Shown piece by piece: positions 1 through 8,676 of a stretch of DNA of 36,674 nt. A program made the position numbers and the translations under genes. Source of the stretch: Campylobacterales bacterium (GTDB taxonomy: Bacteria > Campylobacterota > Campylobacteria > Campylobacterales > Nautiliaceae). The stretch covers positions 1-36,674 of the forward strand of contig JALVWY010000088.1 in NCBI GenBank assembly GCA_027023105.1, given 5' to 3'. How positions within the stretch are numbered: the stretch's first letter is position 1; each line of letters starts with the position of its first letter. The notes under the pieces were generated by a model. That model ran no database searches and was not told the DNA's origin. It was given only the letters and a program-made list of their open reading frames with translations.

Positions 1-247
1 CGTCCCCGTCTGAATCCAGCCATTTTTCTTTTATATATACTTTTTTAATAATTACTTTTGGTTTTTGAACATCATTAGGCGTATTCCATCCTGCAACTTT
101 TTGATTACCTGCTAACTGAACAACATTAGGCGTATTCCATCCTGCAACTTTTTGATTACCTGCTAACTGAACAACATTTGTAGCCACTGGCTTATTTGCA
201 CAACCAATTAAAAAAACCAAACTTCCCGTTAAAAAAATTTTTTTCAT
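1..247 (-). CDS. Lipoprotein with 17-residue tandem repeat (C-terminus outside window)
   Basis: The N-terminal 82 codons of a gene that runs off the left edge. The protein opens with a lipoprotein signal (MKKIFLTGSLVFLIGC), giving a lipobox LIGC with Cys16 as the predicted lipidated residue. It is followed by two identical copies of a 17-residue unit (VVQLAGNQKVAGWNTPN) and a Lys-rich stretch ending in DSDGD at the window edge. DSDGD resembles the start of a calcium-binding type-3 repeat as found before OmpA domains, but that is only a hint. Two ATGs are possible. The one at 247 lies 6 nt behind the AAAAGG ribosome site, while the ATG at 253, overlapping the ftsK stop, lies directly on it; 247 is preferred. 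It is the last visible gene of the ftsK run. No specific function recognised. Confidence 0.75.
   Translation of the reverse strand, partial: MKKIFLTGSLVFLIGCANKPVATNVVQLAGNQKVAGWNTPNVVQLAGNQKVAGWNTPNDVQKPKVIIKKVYIKEKWLDSDGD
74..178. repeat. Perfect 51-bp tandem duplication inside the lipoprotein gene
   Basis: Positions 74-124 and 125-175 are identical base for base, and the match runs on for 3 more bases (176-178). The unit is 51 bp, a multiple of three, so it duplicates 17 codons and keeps the frame. Perfect DNA identity, not just protein identity, points to a recent duplication or active slippage/recombination at this site. Confidence 0.95.
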
Positions 248-249
248 TT

Positions 250-2403
250 TCATCCTTTTAAAATTTCTCTTTGTCCTTTTGCGTTAGGAGAAGAAAGGAT
301 ACCTTTTCTCTCCATTTGTTCAATAATATTCGCGGCTCTATTATACCCAATTTGAAGCCTTCTTTGAAGATAACTGATGCTTGTTTTATTTTCTTTAAAT
401 ATTATATTCTTAGCTTCTTCAAAAAGTTCGTCCACATTATCCAAATCATCTTCAATCTCTTCATGCTCTATTGTATTGATAATAGTATTATCATACTGAG
501 CTTCTCTTTGAGATTTCAAAAATTCAACTATTTCTTCAATTTCGTCTTCCGTTGTAAAAGGAGCATGAAGCCTTATAAGACCCGTAATTCCCGGAGGAGT
601 AAAAAGCATATCGCCTTTTCCAAGTAAACTTTCAGCTCCAAACTGGTCTAAAATAACTTTTGAATCAATTTTTTGCCCCACTTTAAAACTTATTCTACTT
701 GGAAGATTTGCTTTTATAAGCCCTGTTACAACATCTACGCTTGGTCTTTGTGTTGCTACAATCAAATGAATCCCGCTGGCTCTTGCCATTTGGGCAAGCC
801 TTGCAATGGAATACTCAACATCTTTTCCGCTTGTCATCATCAAATCGGCTAACTCATCAATAATAATAACAATATAAGGCATTTTTTCATCAGCTTTTTT
901 ATTATAACCTTCTATATTTTTAACTCTCGTTTTTGCCATAAGCTTATATCGTTTTTCCATCTCTCTTACCATGGCATTAAGAGCCATTATAGCTTTTTTG
1001 GCATCTGTTATTACAGGAGTCAGGAGATGAGGAATATCATTATAAATTGAAAATTCAAGCATTTTAGGGTCAATCATTATAAGCTTAAGCTCATCGGGCG
1101 AATTTTTATAAAGAAGTGATAAAATCATAGCATTAATCCCTACACTTTTTCCACTCCCCGTAGTCCCTGCAATTAAAAGATGGGGCAGTTTTTTCAAATC
1201 CGTAACAAAAGGGGCTCCCACTATATCTTTTCCAAGAGCCAAAGTCAAAGGAGATTTTGATTTTTTAAAAATATCACTCTCTAAAATTTCTCTTAAATAA
1301 ATTGTTTCTTGCTTCTCATTTGGTATTTCAATTCCCACAACATCTTTTCCTGGAATCGGTGCTTGAATTCTGATAGACTGAGCTTTAAGAGCCATAGCCA
1401 AATCATCTTGAAGCGCCAAAATTTTGCTGACTTTTATGTGAGGAAGAGGCTTAAATTCAAATGTAGTAACGACAGGTCCGACATAATATCTGACAACATC
1501 GCCTTCTACTTTAAACTGCTTTAGTTTTTCTATTAAAATTTTTATTTTTTTGTCAATTTCAGCTTCATTAACCTCTTTTTTTACTCTTGGAGGCTCCTTT
1601 AAAAATTTCAAAGAAGGAAATTTCCAATCTTTCGGTTTGTTTCTCTCTCCGATTTCTATTTGAGAAAGAAGTTTTTTTGTATCTTCAAGCTCCATAGTAT
1701 GAGTGGCTTTTGTTTTTTCCTCTTCTTTTTGAGGTGTTTTTTCTAAAATTTCTTCTTTAATCTCCTTTTTTTCTTCTAAAGAAGTTTTCGTCTCTTCTTC
1801 ACTGAGCGATTCTTTCTCATCTTTAATCTGTTCATTTTTTTTAGTTTCTTTATGCTCTTTTTCTTCTAAGGAATCATCAAGTTCTATATCTCCTACATTA
1901 TATTCAAAAGATGTATTTGAAATCTCATTTTCTTTTTTTAAGACCCTGTTTTTTTTATCCTGTTTTTTTTCAAGTTTCAATTTTTTAAAATAATTAAAAA
2001 ACTTTTCTTCAAATATCATAAACACACCCCAGGCTCCAAGAACCAAAATAAGTAACACAACACCGAAAATTCCGATAAACTTCTCAAGAGTTTTATCAAA
2101 TAAATTACCGATTACACCTTTTTTTGTAATAAGACTTTGAATGAAAAGCAAATCAAAAAACAAAATCAAAACACCTAAAACAATTAAAGAATTTTTGAAA
2201 TTGAATTTTTCTTTATAAGCAAGATATAAAATCCAAAAAAGATACAAAATAAAGAATAAAGAAATATATCCGAACAACATAAAATTAGTTTTTCCCAAAA
2301 ATTCACCGAATTTACCTACATAATGAAAATTTGGCACAATAGTCGCTATACCCAAAAATAAAATTACCGCAAAAAGAAATATAAAAAAAGCATTTTTTAA
2401 AAT
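250..2403 (-). CDS. ftsK: DNA translocase FtsK
   Basis: Septum-anchored hexameric ATPase that pumps chromosomal DNA at division and activates Xer recombination at dif. The sequence shows an N-terminal membrane domain, a Lys/Glu-rich linker, a RecA-like motor with Walker A GTTGSGKS about 400 residues in and a Walker B strand LKLIMIDP, and a C-terminal winged-helix gamma domain (about the last 60 residues, with LQRRLQIGYNRA). Start choice: the first ordinary start is TTG at 2355, but that cuts through the first membrane helix and has no good ribosome site. The frame stays open up to a TAA at 2407-2409. AAAGGAT lies 6 nt before an ATT at 2401-2403, giving 717 residues and restoring the helix as M-LKNAFFIFLFAVILFLGIA. 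I annotate from ATT; the stop is certain, the start is inferred. It follows flgL and precedes the lipoprotein. Confidence 0.9.
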   Translation of the reverse strand: MLKNAFFIFLFAVILFLGIATIVPNFHYVGKFGEFLGKTNFMLFGYISLFFILYLFWILYLAYKEKFNFKNSLIVLGVLILFFDLLFIQSLITKKGVIGNLFDKTLEKFIGIFGVVLLILVLGAWGVFMIFEEKFFNYFKKLKLEKKQDKKNRVLKKENEISNTSFEYNVGDIELDDSLEEKEHKETKKNEQIKDEKESLSEEETKTSLEEKKEIKEEILEKTPQKEEEKTKATHTMELEDTKKLLSQIEIGERNKPKDWKFPSLKFLKEPPRVKKEVNEAEIDKKIKILIEKLKQFKVEGDVVRYYVGPVVTTFEFKPLPHIKVSKILALQDDLAMALKAQSIRIQAPIPGKDVVGIEIPNEKQETIYLREILESDIFKKSKSPLTLALGKDIVGAPFVTDLKKLPHLLIAGTTGSGKSVGINAMILSLLYKNSPDELKLIMIDPKMLEFSIYNDIPHLLTPVITDAKKAIMALNAMVREMEKRYKLMAKTRVKNIEGYNKKADEKMPYIVIIIDELADLMMTSGKDVEYSIARLAQMARASGIHLIVATQRPSVDVVTGLIKANLPSRISFKVGQKIDSKVILDQFGAESLLGKGDMLFTPPGITGLIRLHAPFTTEDEIEEIVEFLKSQREAQYDNTIINTIEHEEIEDDLDNVDELFEEAKNIIFKENKTSISYLQRRLQIGYNRAANIIEQMERKGILSSPNAKGQREILKG

Positions 2404-2426
2404 TTTTTATCCTTTTTGATGTAATT

Positions 2427-5039
2427 TTACCTTAAATAGTTAAGAAGCGTCAAATTATTAACTTTTGCGATACTCGCAAGAAGCGCCTGATATGAAAGTT
2501 TAAGTGAATTTAACTGCATAGACGCTTTTCCTATATCCGTATCAATATTATCCGATTGCAAAACGGTAATATGATTTTTTAGCATATCGGTTCTTTGAAT
2601 TGTCAAATCAAATTCCTGGGAAACAGCCCCTGTTGTGGCATCTTCTCTTCCGACTCTGTCCATTACATGTTCTATTGCTTCAAGTGCTCCTTGAATACCG
2701 AAATTTCTAGGGTCGCTAGAAGAGGCATTTGCATAATTTTGACCGTTTTTTACAGCGTCTATTGCTTTTTGTAAAGTTCCAAAAAAGTCAGTTTCCGGCT
2801 CGTCTATCGTTATTGCGTTGTTTTCTTGAAAAGAAAAATTATCTCCATACATTGATAATTCCATTTTAGTAGGTTGACTATTCAAATCTTTTACAAAAAA
2901 TTTTCCTTTATCGCCAATCCCTGCACTAACCTCTTTTTGGGCGTTTTGTAAAGCTTTATTATAATCTTCCTGAGTAGAAGAAGCCGGTAAATTATTTGTA
3001 ACTATCATTGAAACAACATCGCTTAATTGCTTAAATGTAACACCCTTTTGCAAAGTTTTCTCTTGACAAAGCTCACATGTATCCAGATTCATTGTTGTTT
3101 GAGTTGTTATTTTATCGTGTGCCGGAGTTTTTTCTCCGTTTTTATCCAAAATATCATAAGTATTACCATTTATACTAAAAGTGGATAAATGCCCGTCACT
3201 ATCGGGAGTATCTCTTAAAGTAACGGTAGCTGTATTAAAATTTCCGTTTATATCCCTAAATCTTATATTTATTGTCTGTGGATAACTACTCGGAGATAAA
3301 TTTATCGTATCTGCTAAAACAGTATTAAAATCAGCATAATGTTGAGCGTTTGAATTTTGTTTTGTTATTAATTGTCCATCATCATATTCATATTTATAAT
3401 CGGCTACTATTTGAGAGTAATTTGATATATTCAAATTACTCTTTTTCTCAAAAAAAAGTTCTTTAAAGTTCGCAACATCTTCGCTTCTGAAAGCCTGCAA
3501 GGCATTCCCGTTTGAATCTTCCGCTTCTAAAGAAATACTTAAATTGGATTTTTGAGTATTTGAAATTGAGTTGTCAACAATTTTCAATTCCCCGTTTTCC
3601 AAATATACATCTACATCTCCGTAATCGGATTTGATTTTATCCATTAAATCTTTCATTGTAGTTGTAGAAGTTATATCCAAATCATCGCTTACACTATTTC
3701 CATCGGTATCGGTTCTGCTAAGATGTATTTTTGCAATATCCTGAATTGTTCCATCACTGCTTCTAACGGCTTTTTCTCCTATTACATTTTGAAGTAAATT
3801 ATCCGGCAAGGCATCTTTTGAATTATCTTTTAATTTAAAATTAGAAAAAAATTTAAATGTTTTGTTATTGTCAATATTAGAAGCGGTAATAGTATCCAAA
3901 TTTCTTATGGAATCAAATTTACTTTTTTGAAAAGAAACTATATCATAGCCTCCGCTGATTAAATCTTTTATGGAAGTAGGGTCAGGCTGGGATTGCGAAA
4001 ACTTTCCTCCGGCAACCATATAAAAATCCGTAAGCATTTTCCCTGAATTTAAATCTTTTATTTGAATTTCTCCATCATTATTCAAACTGACATCCACATT
4101 TTTACTTGTGGAAGTATTTCCATAAATTTCCCCTATTTTATCAAGAAGTTTTTGAATTGAATCATCATTACTTAATGTAAACGATGTATCTATCACACTT
4201 CCATCGCTTTTTTTTCCTTTTATAAAGAAATAATTATTCCCGCTCGTATATGTCCCATCGGAATTTTTAAAATCGGTAATCCCAGTTAAAACCCTTAAAG
4301 GAGTAGTAGAAACGGCACTAGGATTAAGCATTGCTTTTTGAGGCTGTATATTCTCGTTAACGGCAATTGAATCTTCGGAATTGTTTTTATCAATATAAAG
4401 TTTTCCATCTTTTCCTCTTACGACAAACTGAGGGTTTGCTTTCATTTTGTCATATTGAATTACATTTAAAGTCGTGTGTTTTTTATAATCGTTATCTCTT
4501 CCTAAAAAAAGGCTTTTCCCATCAATATTATAAACCCTCTCAACTCCGGCACCTAAAAAAGCCTTAATTTTTTTATCATTTCCCTGATATTTGAAATTAT
4601 CATCAATAGGTTTTTTATTAAAAGTACTTCCAGTAAAAATATATTTCCCGTTGATTGAAGTATTTGCCAAATCTTTTAAATGAGTAAGCTCGGCTTCAAG
4701 CTCTTTTGCAATAGCCTGTCTGTTTGAAACATTATTGGTATCATTTGCCGCATCAAGAAGTTTTGTTTTAAAAGTTGTAAGAGTGTTTGTCATATCATTT
4801 AATGTAGTATCGGTTTCATTTGCAAAAGCTTTGGCAAAATTAGCACTGTTTTTAACCTGTTCAAAAGAGTTTATTTCTTCTTTGAAGCTTAAATCTTTTT
4901 CATAAATAACAGGATTATCATACATATTTTCTATTTTTTTACCGCTTGCAAGTTTGGTTTGAATTTTATTTAATTCACTCTAATCCTGTTGTTCGGAGTT
5001 AATAAAATTATTATAATAAGTAAACTGAGTAACTCTCAT
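2427..5039 (-). pseudogene. flgL: flgL, hook-filament junction protein, broken by TAG at codon 20
   Basis: FlgL (HAP3) is exported through the flagellar type III apparatus and joins the hook to the filament. The natural start is ATG 5037-5039 behind AAAGG, encoding MRVTQFTYYNNFINSEQQD, a typical FlgL N-terminus. The next codon, 4980-4982, is TAG in frame, then SELNKIQTKLASGKKIEN follows and the reading frame continues without fault to 2427. Without the stop the protein would be 870 residues. FlgL ends (GKYIFTGS, and a C-terminal helical segment ending SLKLSYQALLASIAKVNNLTLLNYLR-like) are intact; the large middle is a surface-exposed variable region as in other Campylobacterota. Restart at ATG 4925 (codon 39, MYDNP) would give 832 residues lacking the N-terminal export/coiled-coil segment. 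Point mutation, readthrough and sequencing error are all possible; a frameshift is excluded. Confidence 0.85.
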
Positions 5040-5061
5040 CTGTTACCTTTTTTTAAATTTT

Positions 5062-5077
5062 AAGCAAAAATCATTCC
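5062..5077 (-). promoter_or_regulatory. Sigma54 (RpoN) promoter of flgL
   Basis: On the minus strand the sequence reads GGAATGATTTTTGCTT: GG at 5076-5077 and GC at 5064-5065 separated by exactly 10 bases, with the flanking GGAA and TTGCTT bases favoured in Campylobacter and Helicobacter RpoN promoters. The predicted transcript would start near 5052, leaving about 12 bases before the flgL ATG at 5039. Middle and late hook genes, flgL included, are RpoN-dependent in related bacteria. Confidence 0.75.
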
Positions 5078-5109
5078 TTAAATATTAATCGGCAAAGTTT
5101 ATGAAGTCT

Positions 5110-6441
5110 TTAGTCTTTAGAGGTAATTTCAAGAACTTTTGATTTTATTTTTCTTTTTGTGTTTATAATTTCAAAAACATCATCGGTTTTTAAATCCGAT
5201 AATTTTATTTTTTTATTGTTTTTTATAATTTCAATTTTTTCTCTTTTGTCGGGATTTAACATTTCAAAAGCATTTTTTAGGGAATTAACTTCATTTTCTT
5301 TTATAAAAATTTTATTTTTAAGAGAATTTTGAAACTGCATTTTTAATATTTCAATCTCTTTTTTTATTTTTTCCACTCTGTTTTGAGGTGAAAGAGCATT
5401 AAATTCATTTCTTAAGATTTCCATATAATTGGTTTTTTGATTCAAAACAAATCTCATTTGATTAAAAAATCTGTTTTTTATAATTTTAATATTTTCTAAT
5501 TTCATATCAAGTTTTTTGTCTATGGAATTGGCTTCAAAAACTTCTTTTAAATGATTTAAACTTTTTTCTTTCTTATATAAAATATTCCCCGTTTTATAAT
5601 TAAAAGAGTTTATCATTTCATCAATATTCATCAATATTTCATTACCATCAGGCAAAGCGATTTCCATTGCATTGCTTGGAGTCGCCGCTCTTTTATCCGC
5701 TACAAAATCACTTATAAGATAATCAATTTCGTGCCCTACTGCCGAAATTACGGGAGTTTTGGCTTCATATATCGCATCGGCGACAACTCTTTCGTTAAAA
5801 GCCCATAAATCTTCTTTACTGCCTCCCCCTCTTCCTGCAATTATCAAATCAAATCCGCTTCCGTCTTCAAATCTAAACTCATCAGCCATTTTTATTTTGA
5901 GTGCAATATCACCGGCAGCCTCTTCGCCTTGGACAAGTGTGTTAAAAAGATAAAATTTAGTGAGTTTCCAGCGTTTATTTGCAACTCTTAACATATCTTG
6001 AAGTGCAGCGGCGGTAGCTGATGTCACAATTGCAATTTTTTTAGGAAATCTTGGAAGCGGCTTTTTTTTACTTTCATCAAAATAACCTAAATTTTTAAGC
6101 TCAACTTTCAGCTCTTCATACGCTTTTTGTAAAGCTCCTATTCCGCTAGGCTCTATATTTTGAGCAATAAGTTTATATTCTCCTCTTGGCATATAAAGGC
6201 TAACAGCCCCGTAAACCAAAATTTTATCACCCTCTTTTATTTTAAATCTCATCTTAGATAAATTACTTCTCCACATAGCACAGCTGATGGACGAATTTTC
6301 ATCTTTTATAACAAAATAAAGATGTCCCGAAGAGTGATAGATAGCTTTGCTTACTTCCCCTTCCACCAAAACAATTTGAAAATGGGATTCTAAAATAGAT
6401 TTTATTTGATTATTAAGCGCGGTTACACTAATTGGTTTCAA
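5110..6441 (-). CDS. xseA: Exodeoxyribonuclease VII large subunit
   Basis: Catalytic subunit of ExoVII, which degrades single-stranded DNA to oligonucleotides in repair. The 443-residue protein has an N-terminal OB-fold (roughly residues 1-100), then the conserved core with IAGRGGGSKEDLWAFN, VISAVGHEID and DFVADKRAATPSNA, then a long coiled-coil C-terminal arm (about 280-400). Length matches the family. The start is TTG at 6439-6441, with only a weak AAAGAG ribosome site; it overlaps the 3' end of alr by 14 bases, suggesting translational coupling. No xseB is visible nearby. Confidence 0.93.
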   Translation of the reverse strand: MKPISVTALNNQIKSILESHFQIVLVEGEVSKAIYHSSGHLYFVIKDENSSISCAMWRSNLSKMRFKIKEGDKILVYGAVSLYMPRGEYKLIAQNIEPSGIGALQKAYEELKVELKNLGYFDESKKKPLPRFPKKIAIVTSATAAALQDMLRVANKRWKLTKFYLFNTLVQGEEAAGDIALKIKMADEFRFEDGSGFDLIIAGRGGGSKEDLWAFNERVVADAIYEAKTPVISAVGHEIDYLISDFVADKRAATPSNAMEIALPDGNEILMNIDEMINSFNYKTGNILYKKEKSLNHLKEVFEANSIDKKLDMKLENIKIIKNRFFNQMRFVLNQKTNYMEILRNEFNALSPQNRVEKIKKEIEILKMQFQNSLKNKIFIKENEVNSLKNAFEMLNPDKREKIEIIKNNKKIKLSDLKTDDVFEIINTKRKIKSKVLEITSKD

Positions 6442-7405
6442 TTACAACTCTTTTTATTCTCGGAGACATTTTTACCAAAATTTCATAAGTTATCGTCTCA
6501 AAATTTTTTACAAATTCTTTTATATCATCAAAAACAACCACTTCTTTATGCTCTCCTAAAACAGACATATAATCCATTGATATTTTACCGACAGCCTTAG
6601 TCTCTTTTAATTCACATCCGTTTTTGAAATATGGAATCCCATCCGCATACCCTATATCGATAGTTGTAAGTTTTATTTTATTTTCACTGAAAAATGTTTT
6701 ATTATATCCGACTCCGTCATTTTCTATTTCTCTTATGCTAACCCCCTTAGCCACCAAACTCATAACAGGCTCATATCCTTCAATACCTCCATACATTGCA
6801 ATTCCGGGACGAACAAAATCAAATGTATCGGGAAGTTTATTTAGTGCCGTTGAATTTGCAATATGAAAAATCGGTCGTTTTAAATCATTGATTTTACAAA
6901 ATTTTTCTATTTTAGATTTTATTTTTTTAAATTTTTCATATTGAATAAAAGTATCGCAGTTTTCCTCTTCACTACAGCAAAAATGGCTAAAAACACCTCT
7001 TATTTTAAAATTTTTTTCTAAACAAATTTCTAAAGCTTTATCAATTTCATCTTCTAAAATCCCGTTTCTGTGCATTCCGGTGTCAATTTTAAGATGAATA
7101 TAAGGATGGCGATTTTTTTTAAGCTGTTTAATAGAATTTATAGCATAAGAAATATTTTTGGCGTTTCTTGCACCTATAGGATTAAAAACTAAAATTTCTT
7201 CAAAAAATCCTTTTATAATATCCGCTTCATCACTGTTTCTGACACAGACTTTTTTTATTCCATACTCTTTTAAAAGTTTTGAAACGGTAATAATCCCATG
7301 CCCGTAAGCATTATCTTTTATAACGGCTAAAATATTTGGATTAATTGAAGAAATTTTATCTAAGTTTTTAAAAAGATTAGATTTGTTTATATATAGAGTA
7401 GCCAC
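6428..7405 (-). CDS. alr: Alanine racemase
   Basis: PLP enzyme that makes D-alanine for peptidoglycan in the cytoplasm. The PLP lysine is Lys30 in AVIKDNAYGHG, close to the family pattern VVKANAYGHG. Other family marks are IDTGMHRNG, HIANSTAL, FVRPGIAMYG, the C-terminal-domain GYNKTFFS carrying the second catalytic Tyr, and IDIGYADGI. At 325 residues it is shorter than most alanine racemases (360-390), mainly in the C-terminal half. The start is GTG at 7403-7405, six bases after the rpsR stop, inside a hairpin (see 7401-7427). It overlaps xseA downstream. Confidence 0.93.
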   Translation of the reverse strand: MATLYINKSNLFKNLDKISSINPNILAVIKDNAYGHGIITVSKLLKEYGIKKVCVRNSDEADIIKGFFEEILVFNPIGARNAKNISYAINSIKQLKKNRHPYIHLKIDTGMHRNGILEDEIDKALEICLEKNFKIRGVFSHFCCSEEENCDTFIQYEKFKKIKSKIEKFCKINDLKRPIFHIANSTALNKLPDTFDFVRPGIAMYGGIEGYEPVMSLVAKGVSIREIENDGVGYNKTFFSENKIKLTTIDIGYADGIPYFKNGCELKETKAVGKISMDYMSVLGEHKEVVVFDDIKEFVKNFETITYEILVKMSPRIKRVVIETN

Positions 7406-7427
7406 AAGGGTTTACCCTTTAAGTGGC
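7401..7427 (-). promoter_or_regulatory. Hairpin joining the rpsR stop and alr start
   Basis: On the minus strand GCCAC pairs with GTGGC and AAGGG with CCCTT, with a short TTA(A) bulge and the loop TAAA. The loop contains the rpsR stop codon (7412-7414), the 5' arm holds the only AAGGG that could serve alr as a ribosome site, and the 3' arm contains the alr GTG start. As drawn, the structure hides alr initiation until ribosomes finishing rpsR open it. There is no T run, so it is not a terminator. Confidence 0.45.
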
Positions 7428-7693
7428 TTGATGATATCAAATGGATTTTCAACAACTTTTTCTCTATCTACAACATAAGGGATAAATGCTACTTGTCTTG
7501 CTCTTTTAATAGCTTTTTGAACCATATCTTGGTGTTTTTTACAAGTCCCTGTAAGTCTTCTTGGCATAATTTTATATCTTTCAGATAAAGAATATTTAAT
7601 TAAATTCAAATCTTTATATCCGATATAATCAACTTTCATTTCACAAAATTTACATCTTTTTTTTCCGAATTTTTTCTTTGGATCTGCTGCCAT
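7412..7693 (-). CDS. rpsR: 30S ribosomal protein S18
   Basis: Small-subunit protein that binds S6 on the 16S rRNA platform. The 93-residue product has the S18 core [28 protein letters not shown] and ends FIPYVVD plus a short tail. The N-terminal KRCKFCEMK keeps the Cys pair of zinc-type S18 proteins. It lies ten bases downstream of ssb in the classical rpsF-ssb-rpsR order. The C-terminal tail after VDRE is a little longer than in many S18 proteins. Confidence 0.97.
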   Translation of the reverse strand: MAADPKKKFGKKRCKFCEMKVDYIGYKDLNLIKYSLSERYKIMPRRLTGTCKKHQDMVQKAIKRARQVAFIPYVVDREKVVENPFDIIKPLKG

Positions 7694-7703
7694 TATTTAT
7701 CCT

Positions 7704-8165
7704 TTAAAATGGTATATCTTCTTCATCAATATTAATTGATGGAACTTCGTTTGTTTTGGTTGGTTGAGACATCTGTGGCTGTGGTTTAGGTGCGGAAACA
7801 GGCGCTTGATATCCGTATTCCTGACCTGAATTTTGATTTTTATTATCCATAAACTGCACTCTCTCGGCTACTATTGAATGTTTACTTCTTTTATTTCCGC
7901 TTGCATCAACCCATTGGTCTAATACAAGTCTTCCTTCAATAAGAACTTTTTTACCTTTTTTCAAATACTGGTTGGCAACTTCGGCACTTCTTCCAAAAAC
8001 AGTAATGTCAATAAACATAACTTCCTGTTTATTTTCACCGCTCATAGAATCTTTGTAAGTTCTGTTTGTAGCTAAACCGAATTTGGCAATAGCCGTTCCG
8101 CTTGGAGTATATTTAAGCTCCACATCACGGGTCAGATTACCTACTAGTATAACTTTGTTATACAT
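7704..8165 (-). CDS. ssb: Single-stranded DNA-binding protein
   Basis: Binds and protects single-stranded DNA in replication, repair and recombination. The first roughly 105 residues form the OB fold (MYNKVILVGNLTRDVELKY, FIDITVFGRSAEVANQYLKKG, VLIEGRL). A Gln/Pro-rich linker follows, and the protein ends in the acidic tip DEEDIPF that recruits partner proteins. At 153 residues it is of normal length. Its start overlaps the end of rpsF by 8 bases, so it is probably translated in a coupled way between rpsF and rpsR. Confidence 0.97.
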   Translation of the reverse strand: MYNKVILVGNLTRDVELKYTPSGTAIAKFGLATNRTYKDSMSGENKQEVMFIDITVFGRSAEVANQYLKKGKKVLIEGRLVLDQWVDASGNKRSKHSIVAERVQFMDNKNQNSGQEYGYQAPVSAPKPQPQMSQPTKTNEVPSINIDEEDIPF

Positions 8166-8493
8166 TTTTGCTCATCTCTTCCCAGCGTTTAATATCTTTT
8201 TTGCTTTCGTATTTAACAGTCATAAATTTTAGCAGTTCTTCGTTATATCTCATTTGTCTTTCAAGTTCTAAAACTGCGTCACCCGGTGCTTTGTAATAAA
8301 CTATATAATAATGACCTCTTTCAAATTTATTGATTGGATAAGCAAGTTGTCTAACTCCGATATTATCAACTGCAACTACTTCACCGCCTTTTTGTGCGAT
8401 TACATTTTTGATGTTTTCTACGATTGTCGCTTTTTCTTCATCGCTTAGTGTCGGCTTAAGAATAAAAAGCGTTTCATAATGTCTAAGACTCAT
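8158..8493 (-). CDS. rpsF: 30S ribosomal protein S6
   Basis: Small-subunit protein that pairs with S18. The 111 residues begin MSLRHYETLFILKPTLSDEE and contain the family segments VDNIGVRQLAYPINKFERGHYYIV and LERQMRYNEELLKFMTVK. AAAGGAG lies 6 nt before ATG 8493. It is the first gene of the rpsF-ssb-rpsR-alr-xseA run and has a -10 element and a leader hairpin upstream, through which the S6:S18 complex may control its own mRNA (inference from known rpsF leaders). Confidence 0.97.
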   Translation of the reverse strand: MSLRHYETLFILKPTLSDEEKATIVENIKNVIAQKGGEVVAVDNIGVRQLAYPINKFERGHYYIVYYKAPGDAVLELERQMRYNEELLKFMTVKYESKKDIKRWEEMSKNV

Positions 8494-8515
8494 TAAATCT
8501 CCTTTTGGCTTGTTA

Positions 8516-8543
8516 GCCCCTTTTGCTTTGGAGCAAGGAGGGC
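8516..8543 (-). promoter_or_regulatory. Hairpin in the rpsF mRNA leader
   Basis: The minus-strand RNA between the -10 box and rpsF can fold as an outer stem GCCC/GGGC, a small internal loop (CC opposite AA), an inner stem TTGC/GCAA, and the loop TCCAAA. It sits about 20 nt before the rpsF start. Leaders of rpsF in many bacteria carry an S6:S18-binding hairpin with a bulged CCG; I do not see a clear CCG here, so the fold is seen and the regulatory role is a guess. Confidence 0.4.
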
Positions 8544-8564
8544 ATTTTTAGTTTTTGAAATGAA

Positions 8565-8570
8565 ATTATA
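8565..8570 (-). promoter_or_regulatory. Sigma70 -10 box of the rpsF operon
   Basis: A perfect TATAAT on the minus strand 72 bases before the rpsF start, upstream of the leader hairpin. No convincing -35 box is present at the right distance, which is common for Campylobacterota housekeeping promoters. Confidence 0.55.
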
Positions 8571-8641
8571 CAATAATTTAAAACAAAACACAAATTTTTT
8601 ATTCTGTTTACCTTGATAAAGTTATCTTAATAATTTTTATG

Positions 8642-8647
8642 TATAAT
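8642..8647 (+). promoter_or_regulatory. Sigma70 -10 box of gapA
   Basis: A perfect TATAAT 29 bases before the gapA ATG, in the divergent gap with rpsF. A TTGATA lies at 8613-8618 but its 23-base spacing is too long, so only the -10 is called. A strong ribosome site AAAGGAG lies 5 nt before the ATG. Confidence 0.55.
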
Positions 8648-8676
8648 TACATAAATACAAAACAAAAGGAGAAGAT

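Noticed and set aside
6428-6441. Wrong start for xseA because of overlap with alr
   Set aside because: The TTG start gives the normal XseA N-terminus, and the next Met would remove part of the OB fold.
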